Below, one piece after another: positions 30,004 through 40,248 of a stretch of DNA of 64,000 nt. The translations under genes were made by a program, and so were the position numbers. The stretch is from NCBI RefSeq assembly GCF_005503145.1, contig NZ_SCNV01000020.1, positions 1 to 64,000 on the forward strand, read 5' to 3'. Position 1 is the first letter of the stretch, and every line of letters begins with the position of its first letter. The notes under the pieces were generated by a model, which was not told the origin of the DNA, did not search any database, and saw only the letters and a list, made by a program, of their open reading frames with translations. The stretch comes from Burkholderia sp. 4M9327F10 (GTDB lineage Bacteria > Pseudomonadota > Gammaproteobacteria > Burkholderiales > Burkholderiaceae).

Positions 30004-30564
30004 TCAGGCGAACGAATAAAACACGCGGAACGCAACCTTGCGCTCGGCCCAGAATTCCGCAGCCTCGCGGAACACGTCGAGCAGCGTTTCCCGCCCTTCC
30101 TTGTCGAATTTCTGCGCTACCGGCAACGCCTCCAGCACGATCACGAAGCCCGGTTGCGTGCCCGCCTTCGCGACCAGGTCGGTCAGGCAATCGTAGAGGG
30201 CGTCGTAATTCTTGCCGAAATGTTTCGGAAACAGAAACGAAGTCGCAATCGTTTCGAGGACTTCTTGTTTGGACTGCGCATTCGCGCAGAACGCATACAG
30301 AAAGTGCTGGCCGAGCTGGCTGGCCTCGTCAGCGAGATCCTGCACGCGAAACGCGCGGATCGACTGTACGATATTCGGTCGTACGGTCTTGAAAAGACTC
30401 ATAGGCCCCTCGTTCGATGAAAGCACAGTGCTGGCTTCGCTCTGGGTGTCCCGTCCGTCACCGGCGGTGCGCATCTGCATGACACGCTGAAACAGATTGC
30501 CGTCGCCGGCCGCGAAAAGATCCGTCGCGACTCCGGAGTCGTGCGCGTAGATGTTGTCGCTCAT
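30004..30564 (-). CDS. Barstar-family ribonuclease inhibitor
   Basis: Probable inhibitor of the secreted RNase encoded just upstream. The C-terminal 110 residues match barstar: FPKHFGKNYDALYDCLTDL (112-130), where D121 and D125 correspond to the two acidic residues barstar uses against barnase. About 55 residues precede the barstar domain (from MSDNIYAH), longer than classic barstar. Start sites at 30564 and 30573 both fall 7-17 nt past the RNase stop; a start inside at MSLFKTV would give a barstar of classic length. No signal peptide, consistent with a cytoplasmic immunity role. Confidence 0.85.
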   Translation of the reverse strand: MSDNIYAHDSGVATDLFAAGDGNLFQRVMQMRTAGDGRDTQSEASTVLSSNEGPMSLFKTVRPNIVQSIRAFRVQDLADEASQLGQHFLYAFCANAQSKQEVLETIATSFLFPKHFGKNYDALYDCLTDLVAKAGTQPGFVIVLEALPVAQKFDKEGRETLLDVFREAAEFWAERKVAFRVFYSFA

Positions 30565-30580
30565 GCCGTTCATCCCGATG

Positions 30581-30997
30581 TCATTCAACAATACGATTAA
30601 AACTGGTGTAGTGGTCGTCTGAGTAGTAGCAATTATCAGTATGCTGGAGCGGACCCCCACAGACAATGCGACGTGCGCCGCGATTGCGGGCACGCGGCGT
30701 AGGAACGGTGTATTCGTGATAATAGCCGCGCCGATGCGGTGGCAGCAGCCCTTCGCGGTTGCCGAATACGATCCCGTCCTTCTCATACGGGTAAGGCCCG
30801 CCTGCGGCAATCAAGTTCAAAGTATTGACTGCTTCACGCGGCAATTGCGCGACCGCGATGGTGCCTTGCACCTGATTGTCGCTATTGCCGGGTGCCGAAT
30901 AGTCCCGCGCGAACGCGCCGGTGACCAGACTCCCGCACAAACTGCCAAACGCCAGGGCGCCGATAAGCACGCCGTTGCGGAGCCACTTGCGTGCCAT
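30581..30997 (-). CDS. Secreted guanyl-specific ribonuclease (RNase Sa/barnase family)
   Basis: Protein of 138 aa with an N-terminal signal peptide (about 1-30, ending AFA before RDYSAP) and a microbial RNase domain very close in pattern to RNase Sa. The catalytic set is complete: Glu in GYYHEYTV (E95), Arg in GARRIV (R110) and His in SDDHYTSF (H129), corresponding to E54, R69 and H85 of RNase Sa. Two Cys (C113, C123) could pair. It is upstream of a barstar gene, so it is an exported RNase with its own inhibitor, used either for RNA scavenging or against competitors. Confidence 0.9.
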   Translation of the reverse strand: MARKWLRNGVLIGALAFGSLCGSLVTGAFARDYSAPGNSDNQVQGTIAVAQLPREAVNTLNLIAAGGPYPYEKDGIVFGNREGLLPPHRRGYYHEYTVPTPRARNRGARRIVCGGPLQHTDNCYYSDDHYTSFNRIVE

Positions 30998-31135
30998 GAA
31001 TCAGGGTTCCCGCTGTTAGATCACGAGTTTGACGACCATGAAAGACGTAAGGGTATCGCTAATGGCCCCTGGAATCAACGTTCGTTCGGCAAACGAAAGG
31101 TTCCATTGTTGATGGATTGCGCCACCCAAGCAATT

Positions 31136-31164
31136 TTGACAACTCTTGACAGATTATTTTATCT
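31136..31164 (+). promoter_or_regulatory. Candidate promoter of the small RNA
   Basis: TTGACA (31136-31141), 17 nt, TTATCT (31159-31164). A second TTGACA lies at 31146-31151 and a TAAAAT at 31174-31179, but their spacing (22 nt) is too long to work together. There is no plus-strand gene here other than the RNA candidate. Confidence 0.5.
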
Positions 31165-31170
31165 CGTTCG

Positions 31171-31325
31171 AGTTAAAATTTACTCGACGGCGCAGTCCGG
31201 GGTAATTGAGTGAGGCTCGGTTTATTTTCGGACAATCTGAGGTGGATGCCGTCGATTCGTGCCTTTATTGGGTGGCAATCCCCTGTTCGCCCACAGGCGT
31301 GCCCGTTGCGGGCACGCCTTTTTTT
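31171..31325 (+). ncRNA. Structured small-RNA candidate
   Basis: About 150 nt between a plus-strand promoter match and a strong plus-strand terminator. Nested pairings support a folded RNA: an 8-bp helix TCGACGGC (31184-31191) with GCCGTCGA (31248-31255) encloses a 5-bp helix GTCCG (31195-31199) with CGGAC (31229-31233). A CCTGT/ACAGG hairpin (31282-31297) follows, and its last two bases also begin the terminator stem, so the two helices compete there. No coding frame of its own is evident. I do not recognise a named family. Expression and exact ends are unknown. Confidence 0.5.
31296..31325 (+). terminator. Strong plus-strand intrinsic terminator
   Basis: Ten-bp perfect G+C stem (31296-31305 with 31309-31318), 3-nt loop TTG and seven T (31319-31325). 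It points away from maeB and from the RNase gene, both on the minus strand, so it must end some plus-strand transcript. Confidence 0.88.
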
Positions 31326-31353
31326 CGCCTGTCGGCGTTATGTGGATGGCCGC

Positions 31354-33648
<2,295 letters not shown>

Positions 33649-33869
33649 AAGGCGGGCTTGGAAGTGCGGATTAGAATAGGTGTTCGACGGCATTGTAGCG
33701 CCATTCCCTAACGCAATTCCTTCAAAAAGGGTACAGCTGCCGCGACTGAAACAGAGTGAAAGGTTGCGCGCCCTCTCATCAGGACACATTGCGGCGACGC
33801 AGCAATATCACCGTACAATGCGCGCCGTTAGCAGCCACTCAGGTGCTTTTGCGCGCACGGACCCTCAAT

Positions 33870-34865
33870 ATGCTCTCCGAATTTTCGCTGATCGACCGTT
33901 TTTTCGCGCGCCGGGCCGGCAGGGCGCGCATCCCCGACGATGGCTCGCTCGGCATTGGCGACGATTGCGCCTTGCTTGCGCCGCGTCCCGGCGAAATCCT
34001 GGCGATTTCGACGGACATGCTGGTAGAAGGCCGTCACTTCTTCCCCGATATCGATCCACATGCCTTGGGACACAAAGCCCTGGCGGTCAACCTGTCGGAT
34101 CTGGCGGCCATGGGCGCGCAGCCTCAGGCGTTCACGCTGGCGTTCGCGCTGCCGCAAGCACGCGAGGACTGGCTGGCAGCGTTCAGCAATGGGCTCTTTG
34201 AAATGGCCGAACGCTACGGATGCGACCTGATTGGCGGCGATACGACGGCTGGGCCGCTCAACCTGTGCATTACCGTGTTCGGCAGCGTGCCGCCCAGGCT
34301 GGCGTTGCGCCGCGACGCAGCCAAGGCCGGCGACGACATCTGGATTTCCGGCACGCTCGGCGACGCGCGAGCCGGACTCGGTGTGCTGCGCGGCGAGTGG
34401 CCGGCCGACGCGAGCGACACTGCGACATTTCGCCGCGCCCTCGAACGTCCTGAACCGCGTGTCGCGCTGGGCCTGGCATTGCGCGGCATTGCGCATGCAG
34501 CGCTGGACCTGTCCGACGGGCTCGCCGGCGATCTGCTGCATATTCTTGAGCGCTCGCAGCTGGCAGCGCAGGTCGATATCGATGCCGTGCCACGCTCGGC
34601 CGCACTGCGCAAGCTGCCCATCGATGTGCAAAGACGCTGCACGCTGGCCGGTGGCGACGACTACGAGCTCTGCTTTACCGCGCCGGCGCCGGCTCGGGCA
34701 GCAGTCGAGGCAGCCGGCCGTCAGGCCGGAATTTCGCTGACCCGCATCGGTACAATAAGCGCTCTCAACTCGGCGGCGGAAAAGCCTGCAATCAGTTGGC
34801 ATGATGCAGCCGGTACCCCGCTCACCTTGACCTTGCAAGGCTTCGACCACTTCCATGCAGACTGA
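33870..34865 (+). CDS. thiL: Thiamine-monophosphate kinase
   Basis: Phosphorylates thiamine monophosphate to thiamine diphosphate. 331 aa, with family features FSLIDRFF, the Mg-binding GIGDDCALL (about 28-36), STDMLVEGRHF, VNLSDLAAMGA and GGDTTAGP. Start at 33870 (MLSEFSLI); the open frame further upstream lacks family sequence. The stop overlaps the start of pgpA by 11 nt. Confidence 0.94.
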   Translation: MLSEFSLIDRFFARRAGRARIPDDGSLGIGDDCALLAPRPGEILAISTDMLVEGRHFFPDIDPHALGHKALAVNLSDLAAMGAQPQAFTLAFALPQAREDWLAAFSNGLFEMAERYGCDLIGGDTTAGPLNLCITVFGSVPPRLALRRDAAKAGDDIWISGTLGDARAGLGVLRGEWPADASDTATFRRALERPEPRVALGLALRGIAHAALDLSDGLAGDLLHILERSQLAAQVDIDAVPRSAALRKLPIDVQRRCTLAGGDDYELCFTAPAPARAAVEAAGRQAGISLTRIGTISALNSAAEKPAISWHDAAGTPLTLTLQGFDHFHAD

Positions 34866-35433
34866 ACCTTCGCTCGGCCCCGCCGACGACCTTGCCGACG
34901 ACCCGTCACGGGGCGGCCCGCCGGACTCGCCCGAGCCGAGCCCCGTGCGGCCGCGCCGTGCGACTGCACGCTTCATGCTGTCGCATCCGCTGCATCTGAT
35001 TTCGCTCGGCTTTGGCAGCGGCTTGTCGCCGGTCATGCCGGGCACGGTCGGCACGCTGTTCGCCTGGGCATCGTTTGCCGTGCTCAACCGCTATCTGACC
35101 GTGCTCGACTGGGGCGTGCTAATCGTGGTTGGCTTCTTCGCCGGCATCTCGATTAGCGGCTTCACGGCAAAAAAGCTCGGCATCGACGATCCGTCGCCCG
35201 TCGTGTGGGATGAGATCGTTGCGTTCTGGCTGGTGATGCTGATGGTGACGCCGGTGTCCTTCGTCGGCCAGGTGTGGACCTTCGTCGTGTTCCGCTTCTT
35301 CGACATGGTGAAGCCTCCGCCGATCCGTTACTTCGACCGCAGACTGAAAGGTGGTTTTGGCATCATGTTCGATGACCTGGTCGCGGCGTTTTTCACGTTA
35401 CTGGTGATCGCGCTGTGGCGCATGACGGTCTGA
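34855..35433 (+). CDS. pgpA: Phosphatidylglycerophosphatase A
   Basis: Inner-membrane phosphatase that makes phosphatidylglycerol from its phosphate. 192 aa. After a variable 45-residue N-terminus rich in Pro and Asp come the family segments GFGSGLSPVMPGTVGTLFAW, VVWDEIVAFWLVML, FRFFDMVKPPPI and GGFGIMFDDLVAAFF, with four membrane segments. It overlaps thiL by 11 nt, so the two are coupled; pncC follows after 26 nt. Confidence 0.93.
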   Translation: MQTEPSLGPADDLADDPSRGGPPDSPEPSPVRPRRATARFMLSHPLHLISLGFGSGLSPVMPGTVGTLFAWASFAVLNRYLTVLDWGVLIVVGFFAGISISGFTAKKLGIDDPSPVVWDEIVAFWLVMLMVTPVSFVGQVWTFVVFRFFDMVKPPPIRYFDRRLKGGFGIMFDDLVAAFFTLLVIALWRMTV

Positions 35434-35459
35434 CCGTCTCACGTTTTTCGGACATACGC

Positions 35460-35960
35460 ATGGCTACCGATTCCGTCGTCCACCAACTCGCTATTCGCGT
35501 GAGCAACAAGCTGCGCGACGAGCGCCTGATGCTGGCGACCGCCGAATCCTGCACGGGCGGCATGGTCGCGACCGCGATCACCGACATCTCCGGCAGCAGC
35601 GGCTGGTTCGAGCGCGGTTTCGTCACTTATTCGAACCAGGCCAAAAGCGAGATGATCGGCGTGCCCGCGGATCTGATCGAAAAACATGGCGCGGTCAGCG
35701 AACCGGTGGCCCGTGCGATGGCCGAGGGCGCGCTGCGCAATAGTCGCGCGCAGGTGGCGTTGTCGATTACCGGAGTGGCCGGCCCGAGCGGTGGCACGGA
35801 AACGAAGCCGGTGGGAACGGTGTCGTTCGGGTGGAGCAACCGGCTGCATACGGAGGTGGAAACGATGGTGTTCAAGGGCGATCGCGAGAGGATTCGCGTG
35901 CAGGCGGCGGCGCATGCGCTGCGCGGGCTGCTGGCGTTGCTCGACGAGCGCGAGCGCTAA
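35460..35960 (+). CDS. pncC: Nicotinamide-nucleotide amidase (CinA C-terminal domain)
   Basis: Deamidates nicotinamide mononucleotide in pyridine nucleotide salvage. A 166-aa stand-alone CinA C-terminal domain with TAESCTGGMVATAITDISGSS, FVTYSNQAK, AVSEPVARAMAEGA and SITGVAGPSGGTETKPVGTV. Start at 35460; the frame extends upstream into pgpA. It ends 2 nt before the next gene. Confidence 0.92.
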   Translation: MATDSVVHQLAIRVSNKLRDERLMLATAESCTGGMVATAITDISGSSGWFERGFVTYSNQAKSEMIGVPADLIEKHGAVSEPVARAMAEGALRNSRAQVALSITGVAGPSGGTETKPVGTVSFGWSNRLHTEVETMVFKGDRERIRVQAAAHALRGLLALLDERER

Positions 35961-35962
35961 CC

Positions 35963-36481
35963 ATGCCGGCTCAGGAATTGGCGAGGGATGAACTGATCCG
36001 GCGCTTTGAGCTGACGCCGCATCCCGAGGGCGGTTTTTTCCGCGAGACTTATCGCTCGGCTGTGAGCGTGAACCGCGATGGATCGGGCGAGGCGCGCTCG
36101 GCGTCGACCGCCATTTACTATCTGCTTTGCGACGGCGCGCATTCTGCGTGGCATCGGATCAGGTCCGATGAAGTCTGGCATTTCTATGCGGGTGAGCCGT
36201 TGCTGGTACACGTGCTCGATGAGGCCGGGAAACTGGTGACCCACCGGCTCGGCAATCCGCTGAGCCATCCGGGCACCGTGTTTCAGGCTGTGGTATCAGC
36301 GGGGTTGTGGTTCGCCGCGGAGTGCGCAGATCCGGCGACATTCGCGCTGGTAGGCTGCACGGTGGCGCCGGGATTTGAGTTCGGCGAATTTGAGCTCGCT
36401 GATGTCGATGCGCTGGGGAGCGCCTATCCGGCGCATGCGGAATTCATTGCGCGGCTGGGACCGGCGGAACGCGTCGATTAG
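35963..36481 (+). CDS. DUF985 cupin-fold protein
   Basis: Protein of 172 aa with the DUF985 cupin pattern: LTPHPEGGFFRETYRS (about 17-32), AIYYLLCDGAHSAWHRIRSDEVWHFYAG (with the cupin His and Glu), VVSAGLWFAAE and VGCTVAPGFEFGEFEL. The ATG is 2 nt after the pncC stop, so it is the last gene of thiL-pgpA-pncC. Reaction unknown. A lower in-frame start inside pncC (35831) is not supported. Confidence 0.85.
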   Translation: MPAQELARDELIRRFELTPHPEGGFFRETYRSAVSVNRDGSGEARSASTAIYYLLCDGAHSAWHRIRSDEVWHFYAGEPLLVHVLDEAGKLVTHRLGNPLSHPGTVFQAVVSAGLWFAAECADPATFALVGCTVAPGFEFGEFELADVDALGSAYPAHAEFIARLGPAERVD

Positions 36482-36484
36482 CAG

Positions 36485-36766
36485 CTAAGCCGCTTCCAGT
36501 TCGACATGCACTCGCCGACCTAGCGCAGTAGCAATGTTGACCAGTGCATCCAGCGAAAAACGGGACACGCGACCGCGCAGCAAATCGTTGATACGCGGCT
36601 GCGTCACGCCGCAGTGTGTGGCGGCTTCCGCTTGCGTCCATCCGCTTGATTCAACAAGCGCGGCGATCTGCTGCATCAATTCCGCACGAGTACGCAGATT
36701 GGCCGCCTGCTCCGGCGTGTCAGCAAGTGCGTCCCAGACGCTGGCGTAGGTTTCCGCTTGAGTCAT
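36485..36766 (-). CDS. XRE-family antitoxin
   Basis: DNA-binding protein of 93 aa with a helix-turn-helix at about 38-80 (GWTQAEAATHCGVTQPRINDLLRG, then FSLDALVNIATALG). This is the HigA-like type that both neutralises the toxin and represses the operon. Its start overlaps the toxin stop by 4 nt (ATGA), toxin gene first. Its stop lies 3 nt from the convergent cupin gene. Confidence 0.9.
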   Translation of the reverse strand: MTQAETYASVWDALADTPEQAANLRTRAELMQQIAALVESSGWTQAEAATHCGVTQPRINDLLRGRVSRFSLDALVNIATALGRRVHVELEAA

Positions 36767-37089
36767 TTCACACCCCTCATCAGTTCGTTATATCTCGCCT
36801 TGGCAACGTCAACATCTCGTTGTGCCGTGGCCTGAGTTTTCTTCTGGAAGGCATGCAATACATACACCGCTTCGGCGAGTCGGGCGGTGTAAACGACACG
36901 GTAAGCGCCCGACTCATCCCAAACACGAATCTCCTCCACGCCCCGCCCAATCGATGGCATGGGCTTGAAGTCGTCCGGCTGGTGACCTCGTTGCACTTTG
37001 TCTAGTTGATAACCCACGTCGTGCCTGGCGTCCTCCGGGAACTCACGCAAGCACTTCAGCGAGTCTCCGAGAAATCGCACTGGCTTCAT
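36763..37089 (-). CDS. RelE/HigB-like toxin (Gp49 family)
   Basis: Probable ribosome-dependent mRNA interferase of 108 aa. Family features are VRFLGDSLKCLREFPEDARHDVGYQLDKVQRG, KPMPSIGRGVEEIRVWDESGAYRVVYTAR and VYVLHAFQKKTQ (with the C-terminal basic segment common to such toxins). I start at the ATG at 37089; the frame extends to a TTG at 37107, but that codon falls inside the promoter palindrome. The transcript may be leaderless, because TATAAT ends 7 nt before this ATG. Confidence 0.9.
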   Translation of the reverse strand: MKPVRFLGDSLKCLREFPEDARHDVGYQLDKVQRGHQPDDFKPMPSIGRGVEEIRVWDESGAYRVVYTARLAEAVYVLHAFQKKTQATAQRDVDVAKARYNELMRGVK

Positions 37090-37095
37090 ATCGTC

Positions 37096-37124
37096 AATTA
37101 TATCCAAACGGATATAATTCGCAA
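37096..37124 (-). promoter_or_regulatory. Toxin-antitoxin promoter with operator palindrome
   Basis: A perfect inverted repeat with 10-bp arms (37096-37105 and 37110-37119) around AAAC. On the minus strand TATAAT occupies 37102-37097, inside one arm, with TTGCGA 16 nt further upstream (37124-37119). Repressor binding here would cover the promoter, the usual autoregulation of such pairs. Confidence 0.78.
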
Positions 37125-37182
37125 GGTTCTATCGGCTGGCAAATGCGAGGCCCAATTCAATCTGAGGCGCCTCGCACACCCC

Positions 37183-37998
37183 TCACCGATACGCATTGAT
37201 CCGATCCCGCGTCTCCTCAGCAGCCTTCGCCGCCGCCTGCGCGTAGTCTTCGCCCTTGCCGGCGTAAATAATCGCCCGCGACGAGTTGATCAGCATGCCG
37301 GTACCCGCCGCCGTGCGGCCTGCATTCACAGTAGCCTCGACGTCCCCGCCCTGTGCGCCAATGCCCGGAATCAGCAACGGCATGTCGCCGACAATCCCGC
37401 GCACCACTTCGATTTCCTTCGGGAACGTCGCGCCCACCACCAGCCCAAGCTGCTCGCTCGCGTTCCACTTCTGCGCCGCCAGTTGCGCGACCACCTGATA
37501 CAGCGGACGCCCCGCCGTATCGAGAAACTGCAGGTCCGAGCCGCCCGGGTTCGAAGTCCGGCACAGCACGATCACGCCCTTACCCTTGTGCTCCAGATAC
37601 GGCTCGATCGAATCGAAACCCATGTACGGGTTCACCGTCACGGCATCCGCCTGATAGCGCTCGAACGCCTCGCGGGCGTACTGCTCGGCCGTGCTGCCGA
37701 TATCGCCGCGCTTTGCGTCGAGAATCACCGGCAGGCCCGGATGGTTGCGATGAATGTGCGCAATCAGTTGCTCAAGCTGGTCTTCCGCGCGATGCGCGGC
37801 GAAATAAGCAATCTGTGGCTTGAATGACGACGCATACGGCGCGGTCGCGTCGACGATCGTGCGGCAGAACTCGAAGATCGCATCGGCGCGGCCGGCCAGC
37901 GTGCCCGGGAACTTCGTCGGCTCAGGATCGAGGCCGACGCACAGCAGCGAATTGGTACGCTGCCATGCGTCGTTGAGTGTCTGGATGAAAGTGGACAT
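37183..37998 (-). CDS. pyrF: Orotidine-5'-phosphate decarboxylase
   Basis: Final step of UMP synthesis. The 271-aa protein is the longer type 2 form, with LLCVGLDPEPTKFP near the N-terminus, FKPQIAYF and the catalytic VILDAKRGDIGSTAEQYA (about 117-134), VNPYMGFDSI and PGIGAQGGD. Independent of the toxin-antitoxin pair upstream on the map, which ends transcription 93 nt away on the same strand. Confidence 0.95.
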   Translation of the reverse strand: MSTFIQTLNDAWQRTNSLLCVGLDPEPTKFPGTLAGRADAIFEFCRTIVDATAPYASSFKPQIAYFAAHRAEDQLEQLIAHIHRNHPGLPVILDAKRGDIGSTAEQYAREAFERYQADAVTVNPYMGFDSIEPYLEHKGKGVIVLCRTSNPGGSDLQFLDTAGRPLYQVVAQLAAQKWNASEQLGLVVGATFPKEIEVVRGIVGDMPLLIPGIGAQGGDVEATVNAGRTAAGTGMLINSSRAIIYAGKGEDYAQAAAKAAEETRDRINAYR

Positions 37999-38057
37999 GG
38001 TGGTGCTCGCGGCGGGCTGATTAAAGAAGTGGCCCGTATTTTACCCGCCAGCGCCTG

Positions 38058-39131
38058 CTACCGCCGCGAACTCCGCGCCCCAGCCGCCGCGCGCAAGCCA
38101 GTCCGCTCGACGGTAAACCGGAATGACCGGCTCAGGCGCTCGCCACGCGCCAGCATGGTCATGCCATGCGCCGCCGCGCCGCCCGGCAGGTTCATCGCAT
38201 TGATCGGATGATCGACCGGCTCGAAGCAGAAAAAGTCTTCGCCCGGCGGCGTGTAGAGCACGTAGTAATCGGTATCCGAGGCGACCGTCAGCGAAAGCCG
38301 CCGTTTCGGCCACACCACCGCCGCCTGGCCGCTCCAGCCGGTAAAAGCATGATTGACGATGGTCTGCGGCAACGGATACGCCACGCCGAACTGCCAGGCC
38401 GGCGGCGCCGGCACATGACGCACCGGCAGCCAGTCGTCGCCCTGCAGCCAGAGTCCCGCGGCGGCGGCCGACAATTCGGTCTGCGCGTCGCGCACCAGGA
38501 ACGGATGAATGCCGAGCCCAAACGGCAACGCATCGCGGCCGGTGTTTTCGACCTCGAGCGAAATCACGAGACTCGGGCCTTCGAGTGCATAGGTTTGCAT
38601 TGCGCGGTACGCGTAGGGCTTGCCGTCGCTGCGATCGAGCGTCAGGCGCACGCTGTCACGCTCTGTCGCGGCCACCTGCCAGTGCGCCAGCCAGCCGTCG
38701 CCGTGAATCGGCAGCGGCTCGGCTGCGCGATTGCACGGCACGTCGATACGCCGTCCGCCCACGCCGAAATGGCCGCCGCCGATGCGGTTCGAGTATGGCA
38801 GCAACGGATAGCAGGACAACTGGTTCGGATCAGTATCGGCGGCAACATGCCGGCAGCGGCGAAAGATCGGCACCAGCGCGCCGTCGCTGCGCCAGTCGAA
38901 ACGGGTGATGCCGCCGCCGAGCGACGGCGCCACGTCGAGCCGCAAGTGCGTATTGGCGAGCGTCACGCACGCGACGTCGCCCGCGCTCGTCTCGCCGACC
39001 GCCACCGCCGATGTGCTCGGCCCCGCCAGCACCGGATTGGCGGCCGCCGCCAGCCGGGCGCGGCGCGTCTGCGCGGCCTGGGTACTCTGTGAAGAGGAAG
39101 CGAGATTCGCGACAGTCATTTCGGGCTCCAT
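38058..39131 (-). CDS. Aldose 1-epimerase family protein
   Basis: Mutarotase-like enzyme of 357 aa that would interconvert sugar anomers before or after the dehydrogenase step. After a low-complexity N-terminus (about 45 residues) come LDVAPSLGGGITRFDW, PLLPYSNRIGGG (about 117-128, with the family Asn-Arg), PIHGDGWLAHW with the catalytic His, and GLGIHPFLVRD. The catalytic Glu is probably in the DFFCFEPVDHPINA region. Last gene of the sugar locus, 196 nt after the lactonase. An ATG 4 codons later is an alternative start. Confidence 0.85.
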   Translation of the reverse strand: MEPEMTVANLASSSQSTQAAQTRRARLAAAANPVLAGPSTSAVAVGETSAGDVACVTLANTHLRLDVAPSLGGGITRFDWRSDGALVPIFRRCRHVAADTDPNQLSCYPLLPYSNRIGGGHFGVGGRRIDVPCNRAAEPLPIHGDGWLAHWQVAATERDSVRLTLDRSDGKPYAYRAMQTYALEGPSLVISLEVENTGRDALPFGLGIHPFLVRDAQTELSAAAAGLWLQGDDWLPVRHVPAPPAWQFGVAYPLPQTIVNHAFTGWSGQAAVVWPKRRLSLTVASDTDYYVLYTPPGEDFFCFEPVDHPINAMNLPGGAAAHGMTMLARGERLSRSFRFTVERTGLRAAAGARSSRR

Positions 39132-39327
39132 CGAGAGGCGTGAGACGATATCGTCATCGCTGACGAATGTTTATATGGGCGCCTGAACCGGCCGCCTCTT
39201 TGAATCCTCGACTCCTTGAGTCTTGCGGTGCGCGTGCTAACCGTCATGCGGCGCAATGCGCAACTCGCCACGACTCAACCTGCTCACAGCACCACGGCCC
39301 GCATCTGCGTGCCACGAAAAAACTGGC

Positions 39328-40248
39328 TTACTCACCCGCTTTATGCGGCAGCGGCGCGCCCTGGAAGAGCGCTTCCGGCAAGCCGCGCGGCCCGGGCACC
39401 GCAGCGAACACGCCGCCAGCGTGTGGATCGCCGGCGAGCGCAGCCGCGTCCAGATCGACACGCGCGCTCGTGATGTAGAGCGTCCCTAGCTCAGGACCGC
39501 CCAGCGCCACGCAACTCGGCTGCACGGTCGGCACCGCCACGCGTGCGGTTTCGTGCCCGTCCGGGCCGTAGCGGACCACCCGTGCACCGCCCCATTGCGC
39601 ATTCCACAGGCCGCCGTCGCGATCCACGGTCGAGCCGTCCGGCTCGCCGGTCGCATCGGTCAGCGTCGTGAACACGCGGTCGTTGGCAATGCTGCCGTCC
39701 GCACCGTAGTCGCACGCACGAATCTCCCGCGTCGGCGAATCGCAGTAGTACATCGTCGCGCCGTCCGGACTGAAGGCGATGCTGTTCGAGATCGCGGGCG
39801 CCGGCAACGGCAGGCGCTCGAGCGACAGATCGCGGTTCAGACGGTAAAACCCACCTACTGCGCGCAAGGGCGAGCCCTCATCCTTCGTACCGAACACAAA
39901 GCGCCCCTGACGGTCGCAGCGGCCGTCGTTCACGCGCGTGTTCATGTCCGGTTCGACATCGACAATACGCTCGGTCTCGCCGGTTGCAAGGTCGAAAAAC
40001 GCGAGATGCGTGGCGAGTCCGAGTAAAAGGTAGTTCGGATCGGCGCAGAGCGCAAATGTCGCGAGGCGCTCGGGCATCGCCCAGGAGGTGCTGTGCCCGT
40101 CCCGCGGGTCATAACGCCACAGCCTTGCACCTTCGATATCGGTCCAGTAGAAGCGGCCGCTTCGTTCGCACCAGGTCGCGCCCTCGCCCAGCGTGCATTG
40201 CGCATCGACCAGCAGGGTCGCGCCCGTGCCGGGCATCGCTGCGCTCAC
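39328..40248 (-). CDS. SMP-30/gluconolactonase-family sugar lactonase
   Basis: Hydrolyses an aldonolactone, probably arabinono- or galactonolactone, to the acid. 306 aa in the SMP-30/LRE beta-propeller family: TLGEGATWCERSGRFYWTDIEG near the N-terminus (metal-binding Glu), NTRVNDGRCDRQGRFVFGT, SIAFSPDGATMYYCDSPTREI and EPDGSTVDRDGGLWNAQW with the catalytic Asp. Its start overlaps the stop of the SDR gene by 4 nt, so the lactone-forming and lactone-opening steps are coupled. Confidence 0.88.
   Translation of the reverse strand: MSAAMPGTGATLLVDAQCTLGEGATWCERSGRFYWTDIEGARLWRYDPRDGHSTSWAMPERLATFALCADPNYLLLGLATHLAFFDLATGETERIVDVEPDMNTRVNDGRCDRQGRFVFGTKDEGSPLRAVGGFYRLNRDLSLERLPLPAPAISNSIAFSPDGATMYYCDSPTREIRACDYGADGSIANDRVFTTLTDATGEPDGSTVDRDGGLWNAQWGGARVVRYGPDGHETARVAVPTVQPSCVALGGPELGTLYITSARVDLDAAALAGDPHAGGVFAAVPGPRGLPEALFQGAPLPHKAGE

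Larger units (their letters stand above)
30998..31353. other. Intergenic region between maeB and the RNase gene
   Basis: A 356-bp gap between two genes that are both on the minus strand. It contains a TTCGTT/AACGAA inverted repeat (31081-31097), an A+T-rich stretch with TTGACA words, and a plus-strand structured small-RNA candidate with its own terminator (about 31171-31325). The open frames crossing it are shadows of maeB. The RNase promoter must lie in the left part but was not placed. Confidence 0.7.
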
